DNA of 32,932 bases from Bacteroidaceae bacterium. Lineage in GTDB: Bacteria; Bacteroidota; Bacteroidia; Bacteroidales; Bacteroidaceae. Position numbers and translations under genes: made by a program. The DNA lies in NCBI GenBank assembly GCA_017616445.1, contig JAFZYE010000011.1, positions 1 to 32,932 of the forward strand. Reading direction: 5' to 3'. The notes under the pieces are model-generated. The model made no database searches. It saw only the letters and a list, made by a program, of their open reading frames with translations, and was not told where the DNA came from. Below are positions 17,070 through 24,896 of this stretch, one piece after another (within the stretch, counting starts at the first letter, position 1; the number at the start of each line of letters is the position of its first letter).

Positions 17070-18608
17070 ATGAAAGCATTTGAAAATTTAGAGCTTTGGT
17101 GGGTAACTGGAGCACAGCTTCTTTACGGAGGCGAGACTGTAAAAATCGTAGACGGCCACTCAAAGGAGATGGTTGAAGGTCTGAACAATAGTGGAATTAT
17201 CCCTATAAAAGTAGTGTACAAAGGAACTGCTAACTCTTCTAAGGAGGTTGAGGCAGTGATGAAAGCAGCAAACAACGACGAGAAGTGCGTAGGTATCATC
17301 ACTTGGATGCACACATTCTCTCCTGCTAAGATGTGGATCAAGGGTCTGCAGGCTCTTCAGAAGCCTCTCCTTCACTTCCACACTCAGTACAATGCTGAAA
17401 TTCCTTGGGATGCTATCGATATGGACTTCATGAACCTGAACCAGAGTGCTCACGGAGATATCGAGTTCGGACATATCTGTACTCGTATGCGTGTTCCTCG
17501 TAAGGTAGTTTGCGGCTATTGGAAGAACGAAGATTGCCAGAAGAAGATTGCTGTATGGGCTCGTGTTGCAGCTGGTGTAGCTGATGCAAAGAACGTACGC
17601 TGTCTGATGTTCGGCATGAACATGAACAACGTAGCTGTAACTGATGGTGACCGTGTTGAATTCGAGCAGCGTCTTGGTTATCATGTAGACTACTACCCTG
17701 TTTCATCATTGATGGAGTACTTCAAGAAAGTAACTGATGCTGAAGCAGATGCTTTGGTTGAAGAGTACAAGAAACTCTACACTATCAAAATTGATGAGAG
17801 TGGAGAACAAGTTTACTGGGAAAAGGTGAAGAATGCAGCAAAGGCAGAAATCGCTCTTCGTCGCGTATTAAAAGATGAAGGTGCTACTGCATTCACAACT
17901 AACTTCGACGACCTTGGTGACGCAGACATAGATGATCCAAACTTCGTTGGTTTCGATCAGATTCCTGGTCTCGCTTCTCAGCGTCTGATGGCCGAAGGAT
18001 TCGGTTTTGGAGCAGAAGGAGACTGGAAGACAGCTTGTCTCTACCGCTCACTTTGGGTTATCCAGCAGGGAATGCCGATTGGCTGTTCATTCCTTGAGGA
18101 CTACACCCTCAACTTCGCAGGCGACCGCAGTTCATGTCTGCAAAGCCACATGCTCGAAATATGTCCAATGATTGCGTCCGACAAACCAAAGCTTGAGGTT
18201 CACTTCCTCGGTATCGGTATTCGCAAGCAGCAGACTGCTCGTCTCGTGTTCACATCAAAGACAGGCCGTGGTATCAAGGCAACAGTTGTTGACCTCGGTA
18301 ATCGTTTCCGCCTGATTTCTCAAGAAGTAGAGTGTATCGAGCCAAAACCAATGCCTCATCTGCCAGTTGCATCTGCTCTCTGGGTTCCACAGCCAACATT
18401 TGAGATCGGTGCAGGTGCATGGATTCTTGCTGGAGGTACTCACCACAGCGCATTCTCATACGACATCACAGAAGAGTATTGGGAAGACTTCGCAGAAATG
18501 TGCGGTATCGAGTATGTGAAGATCAACAAAGATACGAAGACTTACGAGTTCAAGCAGCAGCTGCAGAACAATGAGATGTATTACATGTTGAACAAAGCTT
18601 TAAGATAA
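17070..18608 (+). CDS. araA: L-arabinose isomerase
   Basis: AraA isomerises L-arabinose to L-ribulose using Mn. The 512-residue protein is slightly longer than the E. coli enzyme but of the same family. Recognised segments include MHTFSPAKMWIKGL, the Glu/His metal region around EGDWKTA and LEDYTLNF, SHMLEICPM, and GGTHHSAFS near the C terminus, carrying the last metal His. It follows araD by 55 bp. The normal path to the kinase gene is interrupted by the GxxExxY cassette. Confidence 0.97.
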   Translation: MKAFENLELWWVTGAQLLYGGETVKIVDGHSKEMVEGLNNSGIIPIKVVYKGTANSSKEVEAVMKAANNDEKCVGIITWMHTFSPAKMWIKGLQALQKPLLHFHTQYNAEIPWDAIDMDFMNLNQSAHGDIEFGHICTRMRVPRKVVCGYWKNEDCQKKIAVWARVAAGVADAKNVRCLMFGMNMNNVAVTDGDRVEFEQRLGYHVDYYPVSSLMEYFKKVTDAEADALVEEYKKLYTIKIDESGEQVYWEKVKNAAKAEIALRRVLKDEGATAFTTNFDDLGDADIDDPNFVGFDQIPGLASQRLMAEGFGFGAEGDWKTACLYRSLWVIQQGMPIGCSFLEDYTLNFAGDRSSCLQSHMLEICPMIASDKPKLEVHFLGIGIRKQQTARLVFTSKTGRGIKATVVDLGNRFRLISQEVECIEPKPMPHLPVASALWVPQPTFEIGAGAWILAGGTHHSAFSYDITEEYWEDFAEMCGIEYVKINKDTKTYEFKQQLQNNEMYYMLNKALR

Positions 18609-18616
18609 ACTTAAAG

Positions 18617-18652
18617 CACAGAGAATACTGAGGAGACAGAGGACACAGAGAT
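18617..18652. repeat. Left 9-bp-unit terminal array of GxxExxY cassette
   Basis: Four 9-bp units start at 18617: CACAGAGAA, TACTGAGGA, GACAGAGGA and CACAGAGAT. Read on the - strand they give CTCTGTG-type units in the same order as the right-hand array, including one CTCTGTC unit in the matching second place. Confidence 0.85.
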
Positions 18653-18664
18653 TTTCTCTTTTAT

Positions 18665-19066
18665 ATGCAAGATGTAAGCAAAGAAAGAATTGAACAGCTG
18701 AATAAATTGTCAGAAACTATTATTGGTGCTGCGATTGAGGTTCACAAATATCTTGGGCCAGGGCTGTTGGAAACCGTCTATGAAATCTGTCTCGTAGAAG
18801 AATTGGAACAAAGAGGGTTGAACGTACAACAACAGGTACATCTGCCATTATATTATAAAGGTCAGCTCACTAATAAGTATTTTGTAATTGACCTTTTAAT
18901 TGAGGATGAGGTTATTCTGGAACTAAAAGCAGTTGACAAGGTTTTACCTGTATACGAGAACCAACTCATGACCTATCTCAAACTAACACAGAAGAATCTA
19001 GGGTTACTCATTAACTTCAACGTTCCTCGTCTCATCGACGGAATTAGAAGAAGACTAAATGGCTAA
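18665..19066 (+). CDS. GxxExxY protein, PD-(D/E)XK nuclease-like
   Basis: This 133-residue protein carries the motif that names its family, G33-LL-E36-TV-Y39, within IGAAIEVHKYLGPGLLETVY. A PD-(D/E)XK-like active site is visible as Asp76 (VIDLL) followed by Glu86-Leu-Lys88 (LELKAV), the arrangement of this nuclease fold. The family's function is not established. It is transcribed in the direction of the ara genes but has no plausible role in pentose use. The 9-bp inverted arrays on each side support an insertion. Length is normal, so it is not a remnant. Confidence 0.88.
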   Translation: MQDVSKERIEQLNKLSETIIGAAIEVHKYLGPGLLETVYEICLVEELEQRGLNVQQQVHLPLYYKGQLTNKYFVIDLLIEDEVILELKAVDKVLPVYENQLMTYLKLTQKNLGLLINFNVPRLIDGIRRRLNG

Positions 19067-19070
19067 CAAA

Positions 19071-19106
19071 CTCTGTGAACTCTGTCTTCTCTGTGAACTC
19101 TGTGTA
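19071..19106. repeat. Right 9-bp-unit terminal array of GxxExxY cassette
   Basis: Four 9-bp units start at 19071: CTCTGTGAA, CTCTGTCTT, CTCTGTGAA and CTCTGTGTA. They begin four bases after the GxxExxY stop. Together with 18617-18652 they form an imperfect terminal inverted repeat of about 34 bp. Confidence 0.85.
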
Positions 19107-19123
19107 TTAATTAAATTAATAAT

Positions 19124-20716
19124 ATGACTGCAAAACAAACAATTCAAGAAGGTAAAGCCATTCTCGGTATCGAGTTTGGCTCTACCCGTATTAAGGCTGT
19201 CCTCATCGATCAGGACAATAAGCCAATAGCACAAGGCAGCCACACATGGGAGAACCAGCTGGTGGATGGACTATGGACTTATAGCACAGAAGCTATCTGG
19301 TATGGTCTTCAAGACTGCTATGCTGACCTTCGCAAGAACGTGTTAGCACAATACGAGATTGAAATTGAGACATTAGCTGCTATCGGAATAAGTGCGATGA
19401 TGCACGGATACATGCCATTCAAAGGTAATGACATCCTTGTTCCGTTCCGTACATGGCGTAATACCAACACAGGTAAGGCTGCAGCAGAGTTGTCTGAGTT
19501 GTTCAATTACAACATACCTCTCCGTTGGAGCATCAGTCACCTTTACGAGGCTATTCTCGACAACGAGGAACATGTAGGCGACATTGAATTCCTTACAACC
19601 TTAGCAGGTTATGTTCATTGGCAGTTGACAGGCGAGAAGGTACTGGGAGTAGGTGATGCTTCTGGTATGATACCTGTAGACCCAAAGACCAAGACCTATG
19701 ATGCAACGATGGTTGACAAGTTCAACAAGCTCATTGCACCAAAGGGATTCAATTGGACTTTGCTCGATATTCTGCCAAAATCACTCAACGCAGGCGAGAA
19801 CGCAGGATTCCTTACACCAGAAGGAGCTAATCGTCTCGATGTGTCAGGTCACCTCAAACCAGGTATTCCTCTCTGTCCTCCTGAAGGTGATGCCGGCACA
19901 GGAATGGTAGCAACCAATTCTGTAAAACAACGTACAGGTAATGTTAGTGCCGGTACCTCATCATTCTCAATGATTGTGCTCGAGAAGGAACTTTCCAAGC
20001 CATACGAGATGATTGATATGGTCACAACCCCTGACGGCTCACTCGTTGCGATGGTACATTGTAACAACTGTACATCTGACATCAACGCATGGGTGAAAAT
20101 CTTCAAGGAATATGCAGAACTCTTAGGAGTAAAACAAGACACGAATACGCTCTACACCAATCTCTTCAATATGGCACTCAAGGGCGACCCTGACTGTGGA
20201 GGTCTCATTTCCTTCAACTACATATCTGGTGAGCCTGTTACAGGTATGGCTGACGGACGTCCACTCGTTGTTCGTTCTGCAAACGACAAGTTCAACCTCG
20301 CCAACCTCATGCGTGCGCACCTCTATGGTGCTATCGGAGTACTTAAGGTAGGTAACGACATCCTGTTAAAGGAAGAGAATGTACAGGTAGACCGCATCAC
20401 AGGTCATGGAGGTTATTTCACGACTCCAGTAGTCGGACAGCGTATGTTGGCTGCGGCTCTCAACTCTCCAATATCCGTTATGGAGACCGCTGGTGAAGGT
20501 GGTGCTTGGGGTATTGCACTCCTTGCTGCTTATGTTGTCAACAACACCAAGAACCTCTCATTGGCCGACTATCTCGATCAGGTTGTGTTTGCTGGAAATG
20601 CCGGTACATCTATCGCTCCTACTCCTGAGGATGTTGAAGGTTTCAACCGCTATCTTGAAAACTACAAGGCAGACCTCGCTATCGAACAGGCAGCAGTAGA
20701 TCATCACAAGCTATAA
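19124..20716 (+). CDS. araB: FGGY-family pentulose kinase, probable L-ribulokinase
   Basis: The 530-residue FGGY carbohydrate kinase has an N-terminal phosphate loop [13 protein letters not shown], where Glu stands in the usual Asp position, and a second-domain ATP segment [28 protein letters not shown] is the family sugar-side segment, and GTSSFSMI lies between the domains. Related Bacteroidetes proteins are often labelled xylulokinase, but the place between araA and transketolase, with no xylose isomerase, favours phosphorylation of L-ribulose. It does not closely resemble enterobacterial AraB, so activity on D-xylulose is possible. The symbol is inferred from context. Confidence 0.85.
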   Translation: MTAKQTIQEGKAILGIEFGSTRIKAVLIDQDNKPIAQGSHTWENQLVDGLWTYSTEAIWYGLQDCYADLRKNVLAQYEIEIETLAAIGISAMMHGYMPFKGNDILVPFRTWRNTNTGKAAAELSELFNYNIPLRWSISHLYEAILDNEEHVGDIEFLTTLAGYVHWQLTGEKVLGVGDASGMIPVDPKTKTYDATMVDKFNKLIAPKGFNWTLLDILPKSLNAGENAGFLTPEGANRLDVSGHLKPGIPLCPPEGDAGTGMVATNSVKQRTGNVSAGTSSFSMIVLEKELSKPYEMIDMVTTPDGSLVAMVHCNNCTSDINAWVKIFKEYAELLGVKQDTNTLYTNLFNMALKGDPDCGGLISFNYISGEPVTGMADGRPLVVRSANDKFNLANLMRAHLYGAIGVLKVGNDILLKEENVQVDRITGHGGYFTTPVVGQRMLAAALNSPISVMETAGEGGAWGIALLAAYVVNNTKNLSLADYLDQVVFAGNAGTSIAPTPEDVEGFNRYLENYKADLAIEQAAVDHHKL

Positions 20717-20746
20717 ATATTACATTATTAATAAATTAAACAACAA

Positions 20747-22768
20747 ATGGCAAATTCTATTCAAGTATTAAATCACGCAGCTGACAACATTCGTATCCTT
20801 GCTGCATCAATGGTAGAAAAGGCTAAGTCTGGTCACCCAGGCGGTGCTATGGGTGGAGCAGACTTCATCAACGTACTGTATTCAGAGTATTTACAATACG
20901 ACCCTCAGAAACCTGAATGGGTGGGACGTGACCGTTTCTTCCTCGATCCTGGTCACATGGCTCCAATGCTCTATGCTCAGCTGGCTCTTATCGGTAAGTT
21001 CTCACTTGCTGAGTTGGCACAGCTTCGTCAATGGGGTTCACCAACTACAGGTCACCCTGAGTTCGAAGTAGCACGTGGCATTGAGAACACATCTGGTCCA
21101 CTTGGACAGGGACATGTGTTCGCTATAGGAGCTGCTATTGCAGCAAAGTTCCTTGCAGCTCATACCGGCAACCCTACATTCGCAAAGGAGACCGTATATG
21201 CATATATCTCTGATGGAGGTATCGAAGAGGAAATCAGCCAAGGTGGAGCCCGTATAGCAGGTATCCTCGGTTTGGACAACCTTGTGATGTTCTACGACTC
21301 AAACGACATCCAGCTCTCTACAGAGACCAAGGTAGTGATGAACGAGGACACAGCTGCCAAGTATCGTGCGTTGGGATGGGAAGTAAAGACCATCAACGGA
21401 AATGATGCCGCACAGATTCGTGAAGCTATCGAATGGGCAAAAGGTGTTCAAGGTAAGCCTGCACTCATCATCGGTAAGTGTATTATGGGTAAGGGTGCTC
21501 GTAAGGATGACGGTTCTTCATACGAAGCAAACTGCAAGACCCACGGAGCACCACTCGGAGGAGATGCTTATCGCAACACAATCACCAACCTTGGTGGTAA
21601 CCCAGATGATCCATTCCAGATTTTCGACGACGTAAAGGATCTTTATGCAAAACGTGCTGCTGAGCTGAAAGACATCTGCGCAGCTCGTTATGCAGAGGAG
21701 GCAGCATGGGCAGCAGCTAATCCAGACAAGGCTGTTCAGCAGGCTGAGTGGTTCAGCGGTGCAGCACCAAAGGTAGATTGGGCCGCAGTTCAGCAGAAAG
21801 CAAATGATGCAACACGTAGTGCAAGTGCAGCGGTACTCAGCGTACTCGCAGAGCAAGTTCCAAATATGATTTGTGCTTCAGCCGACCTCTCTAACTCAGA
21901 CAAGACTGACGGCTTCCTGAAGAAGACTCATGCATTCACGGCTGGTGACTTCTCTGGTGCATTCTTCCAGGCTGGTGTTGCTGAGCTTACGATGGCATGT
22001 TGCTGCATTGGTATGGCACTTCATGGAGGTGTGATTCCAGCATGTGGAACCTTCTTCGTATTCTCTGATTACATGAAGCCAGCTGTTCGTATGGCAGCCC
22101 TCATGGAACTTCCTGTTAAGTTCATCTGGACTCACGATGCATTCCGTGTAGGAGAAGACGGTCCTACTCACGAGCCAGTTGAGCAAGAGGCACAGATTCG
22201 TCTCATGGAGAAACTCCAGAACCACAGCGGAAAGAACTCTATGCTCGTTCTCCGTCCTGCTGATGCAAAGGAGACAACTGCTGCATGGAAGCTCGCGATG
22301 GAGAACACCACTACCCCATCTGCACTCATCCTTTCTCGTCAGAACATCACAGATCTGCCAGAAGGAAACGACTACAGCCAAGCTGCTAAGGGTGCATATA
22401 TCGTAGCTGGTAGCGATGCCAATCCTGACGTTGTACTTGTTGCTTCAGGTTCAGAGGTTTCAACACTCGTAGCAGGAGCTGAACTCCTCCGTAAGGATGG
22501 TGTGAAATGCTCTATCGTTAGTGTTCCATCCGAAGGACTCTTCCGTACTCAGTCTGCGGACTATCAGGCAAAGGTACTTCCTGCTGGCGTGAAGAAGTTC
22601 GGTCTTACAGCTGGTCTCCCTGTTAACCTCGAAGGACTTGTTCCACGTAACGAAGGTAAGATATGGGGTCTCAGCAGTTTCGGATTCTCTGCTCCATACA
22701 AAGTGCTTGACGAGAAACTCGGATTCACAGCTGATAATGTTTACAATCAAGTGAAGAGCATTCTGTAA
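20747..22768 (+). CDS. tkt: Transketolase
   Basis: Transketolase moves two-carbon units between pentose phosphate sugars with thiamine diphosphate, and here would consume the xylulose 5-phosphate made by the ara enzymes. It is 673 residues, normal for the full enzyme. Seen are SGHPGGAMGGAD near the N terminus, FLDPGHMAPMLY, GPLGQGHVFAIGAA, the TPP-Mg region SDGGIEEEISQGG...NDIQ, and HDAFRVGEDGPTHEPVEQ in the pyrimidine domain. It follows the kinase by 30 bp and ends the ara block, with a strong terminator after it. Confidence 0.96.
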   Translation: MANSIQVLNHAADNIRILAASMVEKAKSGHPGGAMGGADFINVLYSEYLQYDPQKPEWVGRDRFFLDPGHMAPMLYAQLALIGKFSLAELAQLRQWGSPTTGHPEFEVARGIENTSGPLGQGHVFAIGAAIAAKFLAAHTGNPTFAKETVYAYISDGGIEEEISQGGARIAGILGLDNLVMFYDSNDIQLSTETKVVMNEDTAAKYRALGWEVKTINGNDAAQIREAIEWAKGVQGKPALIIGKCIMGKGARKDDGSSYEANCKTHGAPLGGDAYRNTITNLGGNPDDPFQIFDDVKDLYAKRAAELKDICAARYAEEAAWAAANPDKAVQQAEWFSGAAPKVDWAAVQQKANDATRSASAAVLSVLAEQVPNMICASADLSNSDKTDGFLKKTHAFTAGDFSGAFFQAGVAELTMACCCIGMALHGGVIPACGTFFVFSDYMKPAVRMAALMELPVKFIWTHDAFRVGEDGPTHEPVEQEAQIRLMEKLQNHSGKNSMLVLRPADAKETTAAWKLAMENTTTPSALILSRQNITDLPEGNDYSQAAKGAYIVAGSDANPDVVLVASGSEVSTLVAGAELLRKDGVKCSIVSVPSEGLFRTQSADYQAKVLPAGVKKFGLTAGLPVNLEGLVPRNEGKIWGLSSFGFSAPYKVLDEKLGFTADNVYNQVKSIL

Positions 22769-22797
22769 TGAATCAGAATGCTCCATAAGAGCATGAT

Positions 22798-22826
22798 AAA
22801 ACCCGGAGGTTTCCCTTCGGGTTTTT
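22798..22826 (+). terminator. Rho-independent terminator after tkt, possibly bidirectional
   Basis: AAAACCCG (22798-22805) pairs with CGGGTTTT (22818-22825), and inner pairing GAGG/CCTT extends the stem to 12 bp with a 4-nt loop. T-runs are present on both strands, so it could also serve the converging gene at 22847-23239. Confidence 0.9.
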
Positions 22827-22846
22827 ATTTTTACATCATTTTTGAT

Positions 22847-23239
22847 TTAGCGGAGCTCTGATGCAGCTTTTGCAGCTTTTTCTGCTTCCTCTTTAGCTTT
22901 ACGAGCTTTCTCTGCAGCCTTCTCAGCTTTCTCCTTTGTCTTGATTGCCTTGTCTACAATCTTTTTCTTCTTCTTTAATTCTTTGAGTTCGTTTTGTTGC
23001 TGTTTCAGTCTCACCTTAACTGCATATGAACTCTCACCAGGATTCTGGCCTTGCTTTTCAGCAAATTTAGCTTGCTTGAGATCGACTTGTACTTGCTTGA
23101 TGTCAATCTGCTTCTGAGCGATATCCTTTGCATACTGAGCGCTTAGTTCCTTGTCTGAAAGACGAGAAAAATCTTGTGCCGATGCAAACACGCTTACGCA
23201 TAGAAATGCGAAAAGAATAAGTGTTTTCTGTAATTTCAT
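22847..23239 (-). CDS. Secreted Ala/Lys/Glu-rich coiled-coil protein
   Basis: This 130-residue protein starts with a cleavable signal peptide, MKLQKTLILFAFLCVSVFASA, with likely cleavage after ASA near residue 21. The rest is charged and predicted to be helical, with a Lys-rich segment around 90-100 and an Ala-Lys-Glu repeat at the C terminus (KAAEKARKAKEEAEKAAK). No named family is recognised. It should be periplasmic or envelope-associated. A terminator lies between it and the upstream Hc1-like gene, and no promoter of the TTTG/TAnnTTTG type was found, so it may depend on read-through. Confidence 0.8.
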   Translation of the reverse strand: MKLQKTLILFAFLCVSVFASAQDFSRLSDKELSAQYAKDIAQKQIDIKQVQVDLKQAKFAEKQGQNPGESSYAVKVRLKQQQNELKELKKKKKIVDKAIKTKEKAEKAAEKARKAKEEAEKAAKAASELR

Positions 23240-23277
23240 AAGCCTTATATTTTAATATTAATGTGTTTTAACAGCAT

Positions 23278-23302
23278 AAAGAGCCATCGGAGATGACTCT
23301 TT
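23278..23302 (-). terminator. Terminator after the Hc1-like gene
   Basis: Read on the - strand, AAAGAG-T-CATC pairs with GATG-G-CTCTTT across a 3-nt loop, giving an 11-bp stem with one G-T pair and a short T-run. It lies about 30 bp after the Hc1-like stop. Confidence 0.75.
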
Positions 23303-23330
23303 ATATTTTGGCATTTTTCGGAAGTGAGAA

Positions 23331-23501
23331 TTACTTCTTAGCAGCTGCGATAGAAGCCTTACGGAACTCCTTACCTACCTTCTCGAGTTCGAGAGTAGCT
23401 TTACGTACACGTGCAGCAGCAGCCTTGTTGCCTTCTGACTTGTCAATGTCAGCCTTAATTGCGTCAACGAGAGTGTTGATTTCAGCGATTAATTTTTTCA
23501 T
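23331..23501 (-). CDS. Histone H1-like (Hc1-type) DNA-binding protein
   Basis: A 56-residue gene: MKKLIAEINTLVDAIKADID, then KSEGNKAAAARVRKATLELEK, then VGKEFRKASIAAAKK. The Lys/Ala-rich, helical sequence with the KAAAARVRKATLELEKxxKEFRK pattern matches the small histone H1-like proteins of Bacteroidetes related to chlamydial Hc1. These are thought to bind DNA and help compact the nucleoid. It has a very good promoter (23554-23584), a 46-nt leader and its own terminator, which fits a highly expressed single gene. The neighbouring 130-residue protein has a similar Ala/Lys-rich tail but carries a signal peptide. Confidence 0.9.
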   Translation of the reverse strand: MKKLIAEINTLVDAIKADIDKSEGNKAAAARVRKATLELEKVGKEFRKASIAAAKK

Positions 23502-23553
23502 TTTGTAACAATTGTTTAAAAGTTAATAAATAACATTTGCTTTAAAGCATGGG

Positions 23554-23584
23554 CAAAGATAATAATAATTTACCATTTACCAAA
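23554..23584 (-). promoter_or_regulatory. Strong promoter of the Hc1-like gene
   Basis: On the - strand TTTG (23584-23581) is followed after 19 bases by TATCTTTG (23561-23554), a full match to the Bacteroidetes consensus. Transcription should start near 23547, about 46 nt before the ATG. Confidence 0.85.
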
Positions 23585-23666
23585 TACTATTTCCGTTTTT
23601 TTTTTATTTTTTTTCAATTATTGCCCTCCAAGTACGTATTTTGCACTTTTTGAAGCTTTTCATTGA

Positions 23667-24794
23667 TTAAATACGTGATTTGAAATCATCATAGCAAAAT
23701 TGCTTCCAAAGGGTCAAATTCTCCCCTCTACGTATGTAGATGTTGGGTAGAGGCATCCCATTGAAGGTGTTGGTCTTCACCATCGAATAGATGGCCATAT
23801 CACCAAAAACAATTTCATCTCCTTCGTGTAATTCCTGAGCAAACTGATAGGTTCCGATAATATCGCCGGAAAGACAAGTTGGACCACCAAGACGATAAGA
23901 CCCACTCTTACTATCCCCGATGGGAGGAAATAGAATCGGAGGTGTATACGGCATCTCAATCACATCGGGCATGTGACAGGCGGCTGAGGTGTCAACAATC
24001 ACGTTTTGGATTCCGTCAGTTCCTGTAGGCTGTACTTCCATCACACAGCAATGCAGTTCGCCTGCATTGAGGGCAACAGCCTCGCCTGGTTCCAGATAAA
24101 CCTCCAAACCATATTCTGTCTGCATTCTACGGATGCAACATTCAAGTCGTGGAATGTCATAGTCTTCACGGGTGATATGATGTCCTCCTCCGAAGTTTAT
24201 CCACTTCATGTGAGGCAGATACTTACCGAATTTCTCTATTACGGCATCAAGCGTAGTTTCCAAATCGTCTGAGTTCTGTTCACAGAGCGTATGGAAATGG
24301 AGACCGTCTAACAACGAAAGATTGTCTGCAATTTGTGATTCGAACTGTAAGAGTGTGGTTCCCAGTCGACTTCCTGGCGCACAGGGATCATATATTGCAT
24401 GACCTTCCTGAGTAGAACATTCGGGATTGATTCTCAGTCCCACCTGAAGTCCTGCATCTTTCGCCCGTTGTCCATATAATGCCAACTGACGTGGTGAGTT
24501 GAAAACGATGTGGTCACATATTTTGAATATTTCGTCTATTTCATCTTCGTGGAATGCAGGTGAGAAGATATGGATCTCCCCTTTTGGCATTTCCTCATGA
24601 CACAGGCGGGCTTCATAGAGCCCAGAAGCAGTCATACCATGAAGGTATTGCGAAATGAGCGGATACAATCCGTAACAGCTGAAACACTTCTGCGCCAGCA
24701 GAATCTTACAACCGGTACGGTCAATCACACCTCGAAGCACCTTCAGGTTCGCTTCAATCAGGTCTGCATCAATTATAAAATATGGCGTTTTCAA
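23667..24794 (-). CDS. nspC: Carboxy(nor)spermidine decarboxylase
   Basis: The enzyme removes CO2 from carboxyspermidine (or carboxynorspermidine) to give spermidine. The 375-residue protein is an alanine-racemase-fold PLP decarboxylase. Lys36 in ILLAQKCFSCYG holds PLP, and HFHTLCEQ, NFGGGHH and EPGEAVAL are family segments. It is the last gene of the polyamine operon, after the matching dehydrogenase. The start codon is TTG at 24792-24794, inside the heptamer array 24789-24865; no ATG gives the family N terminus (MKTPYFIIDAD). Product specificity between norspermidine and spermidine cannot be read directly; spermidine is usual in Bacteroidales. Confidence 0.93.
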   Translation of the reverse strand: MKTPYFIIDADLIEANLKVLRGVIDRTGCKILLAQKCFSCYGLYPLISQYLHGMTASGLYEARLCHEEMPKGEIHIFSPAFHEDEIDEIFKICDHIVFNSPRQLALYGQRAKDAGLQVGLRINPECSTQEGHAIYDPCAPGSRLGTTLLQFESQIADNLSLLDGLHFHTLCEQNSDDLETTLDAVIEKFGKYLPHMKWINFGGGHHITREDYDIPRLECCIRRMQTEYGLEVYLEPGEAVALNAGELHCCVMEVQPTGTDGIQNVIVDTSAACHMPDVIEMPYTPPILFPPIGDSKSGSYRLGGPTCLSGDIIGTYQFAQELHEGDEIVFGDMAIYSMVKTNTFNGMPLPNIYIRRGENLTLWKQFCYDDFKSRI

Positions 24795-24865
24795 CTTTCA
24801 ACTGTCAATTTTCAACTGTCAACGCATTCTACTGACTATAAACTATAAACTTTAAACTATAAACT
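24789..24865. repeat. Eleven-unit heptamer array between dehydrogenase and decarboxylase genes
   Basis: Eleven 7-bp units in one register on the + strand: TTTCAAC, TTTCAAC, TGTCAAT, TTTCAAC, TGTCAAC, GCATTCT, ACTGACT, then ATAAACT, ATAAACT, TTAAACT, ATAAACT. The nspC start codon lies in the first unit. Two unit types are joined without loss of phase. Confidence 0.88.
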
Positions 24866-24868
24866 TTA

Positions 24869-24896
24869 TTCCCCCTAAAGGGGGTTAGGGGGTCTA
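24869..24896. repeat. GC hairpin element at the dehydrogenase stop
   Basis: In the gene's sense the element reads TAGACCCCC, CTAA, CCCCC, TTTA, GGGGG. It starts directly after the TAA stop. Its core and layout are nearly the same as the element at 26229-26256. Confidence 0.85.

Larger units (their letters stand above)
18617..19106. mobile_element. Candidate GxxExxY cassette inside the ara operon
   Basis: A single small nuclease-like gene is enclosed by inverted arrays of 9-bp units and lies between araA and the kinase gene, where no such gene is metabolically needed. The arrays start 8 bp after araA and end 17 bp before the kinase start. The whole is 490 bp. No transposase is encoded and no clear target duplication is visible, so movement would be in trans, by the GxxExxY protein itself, or by recombination between repeats. 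Mobility is inference. Confidence 0.55.
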
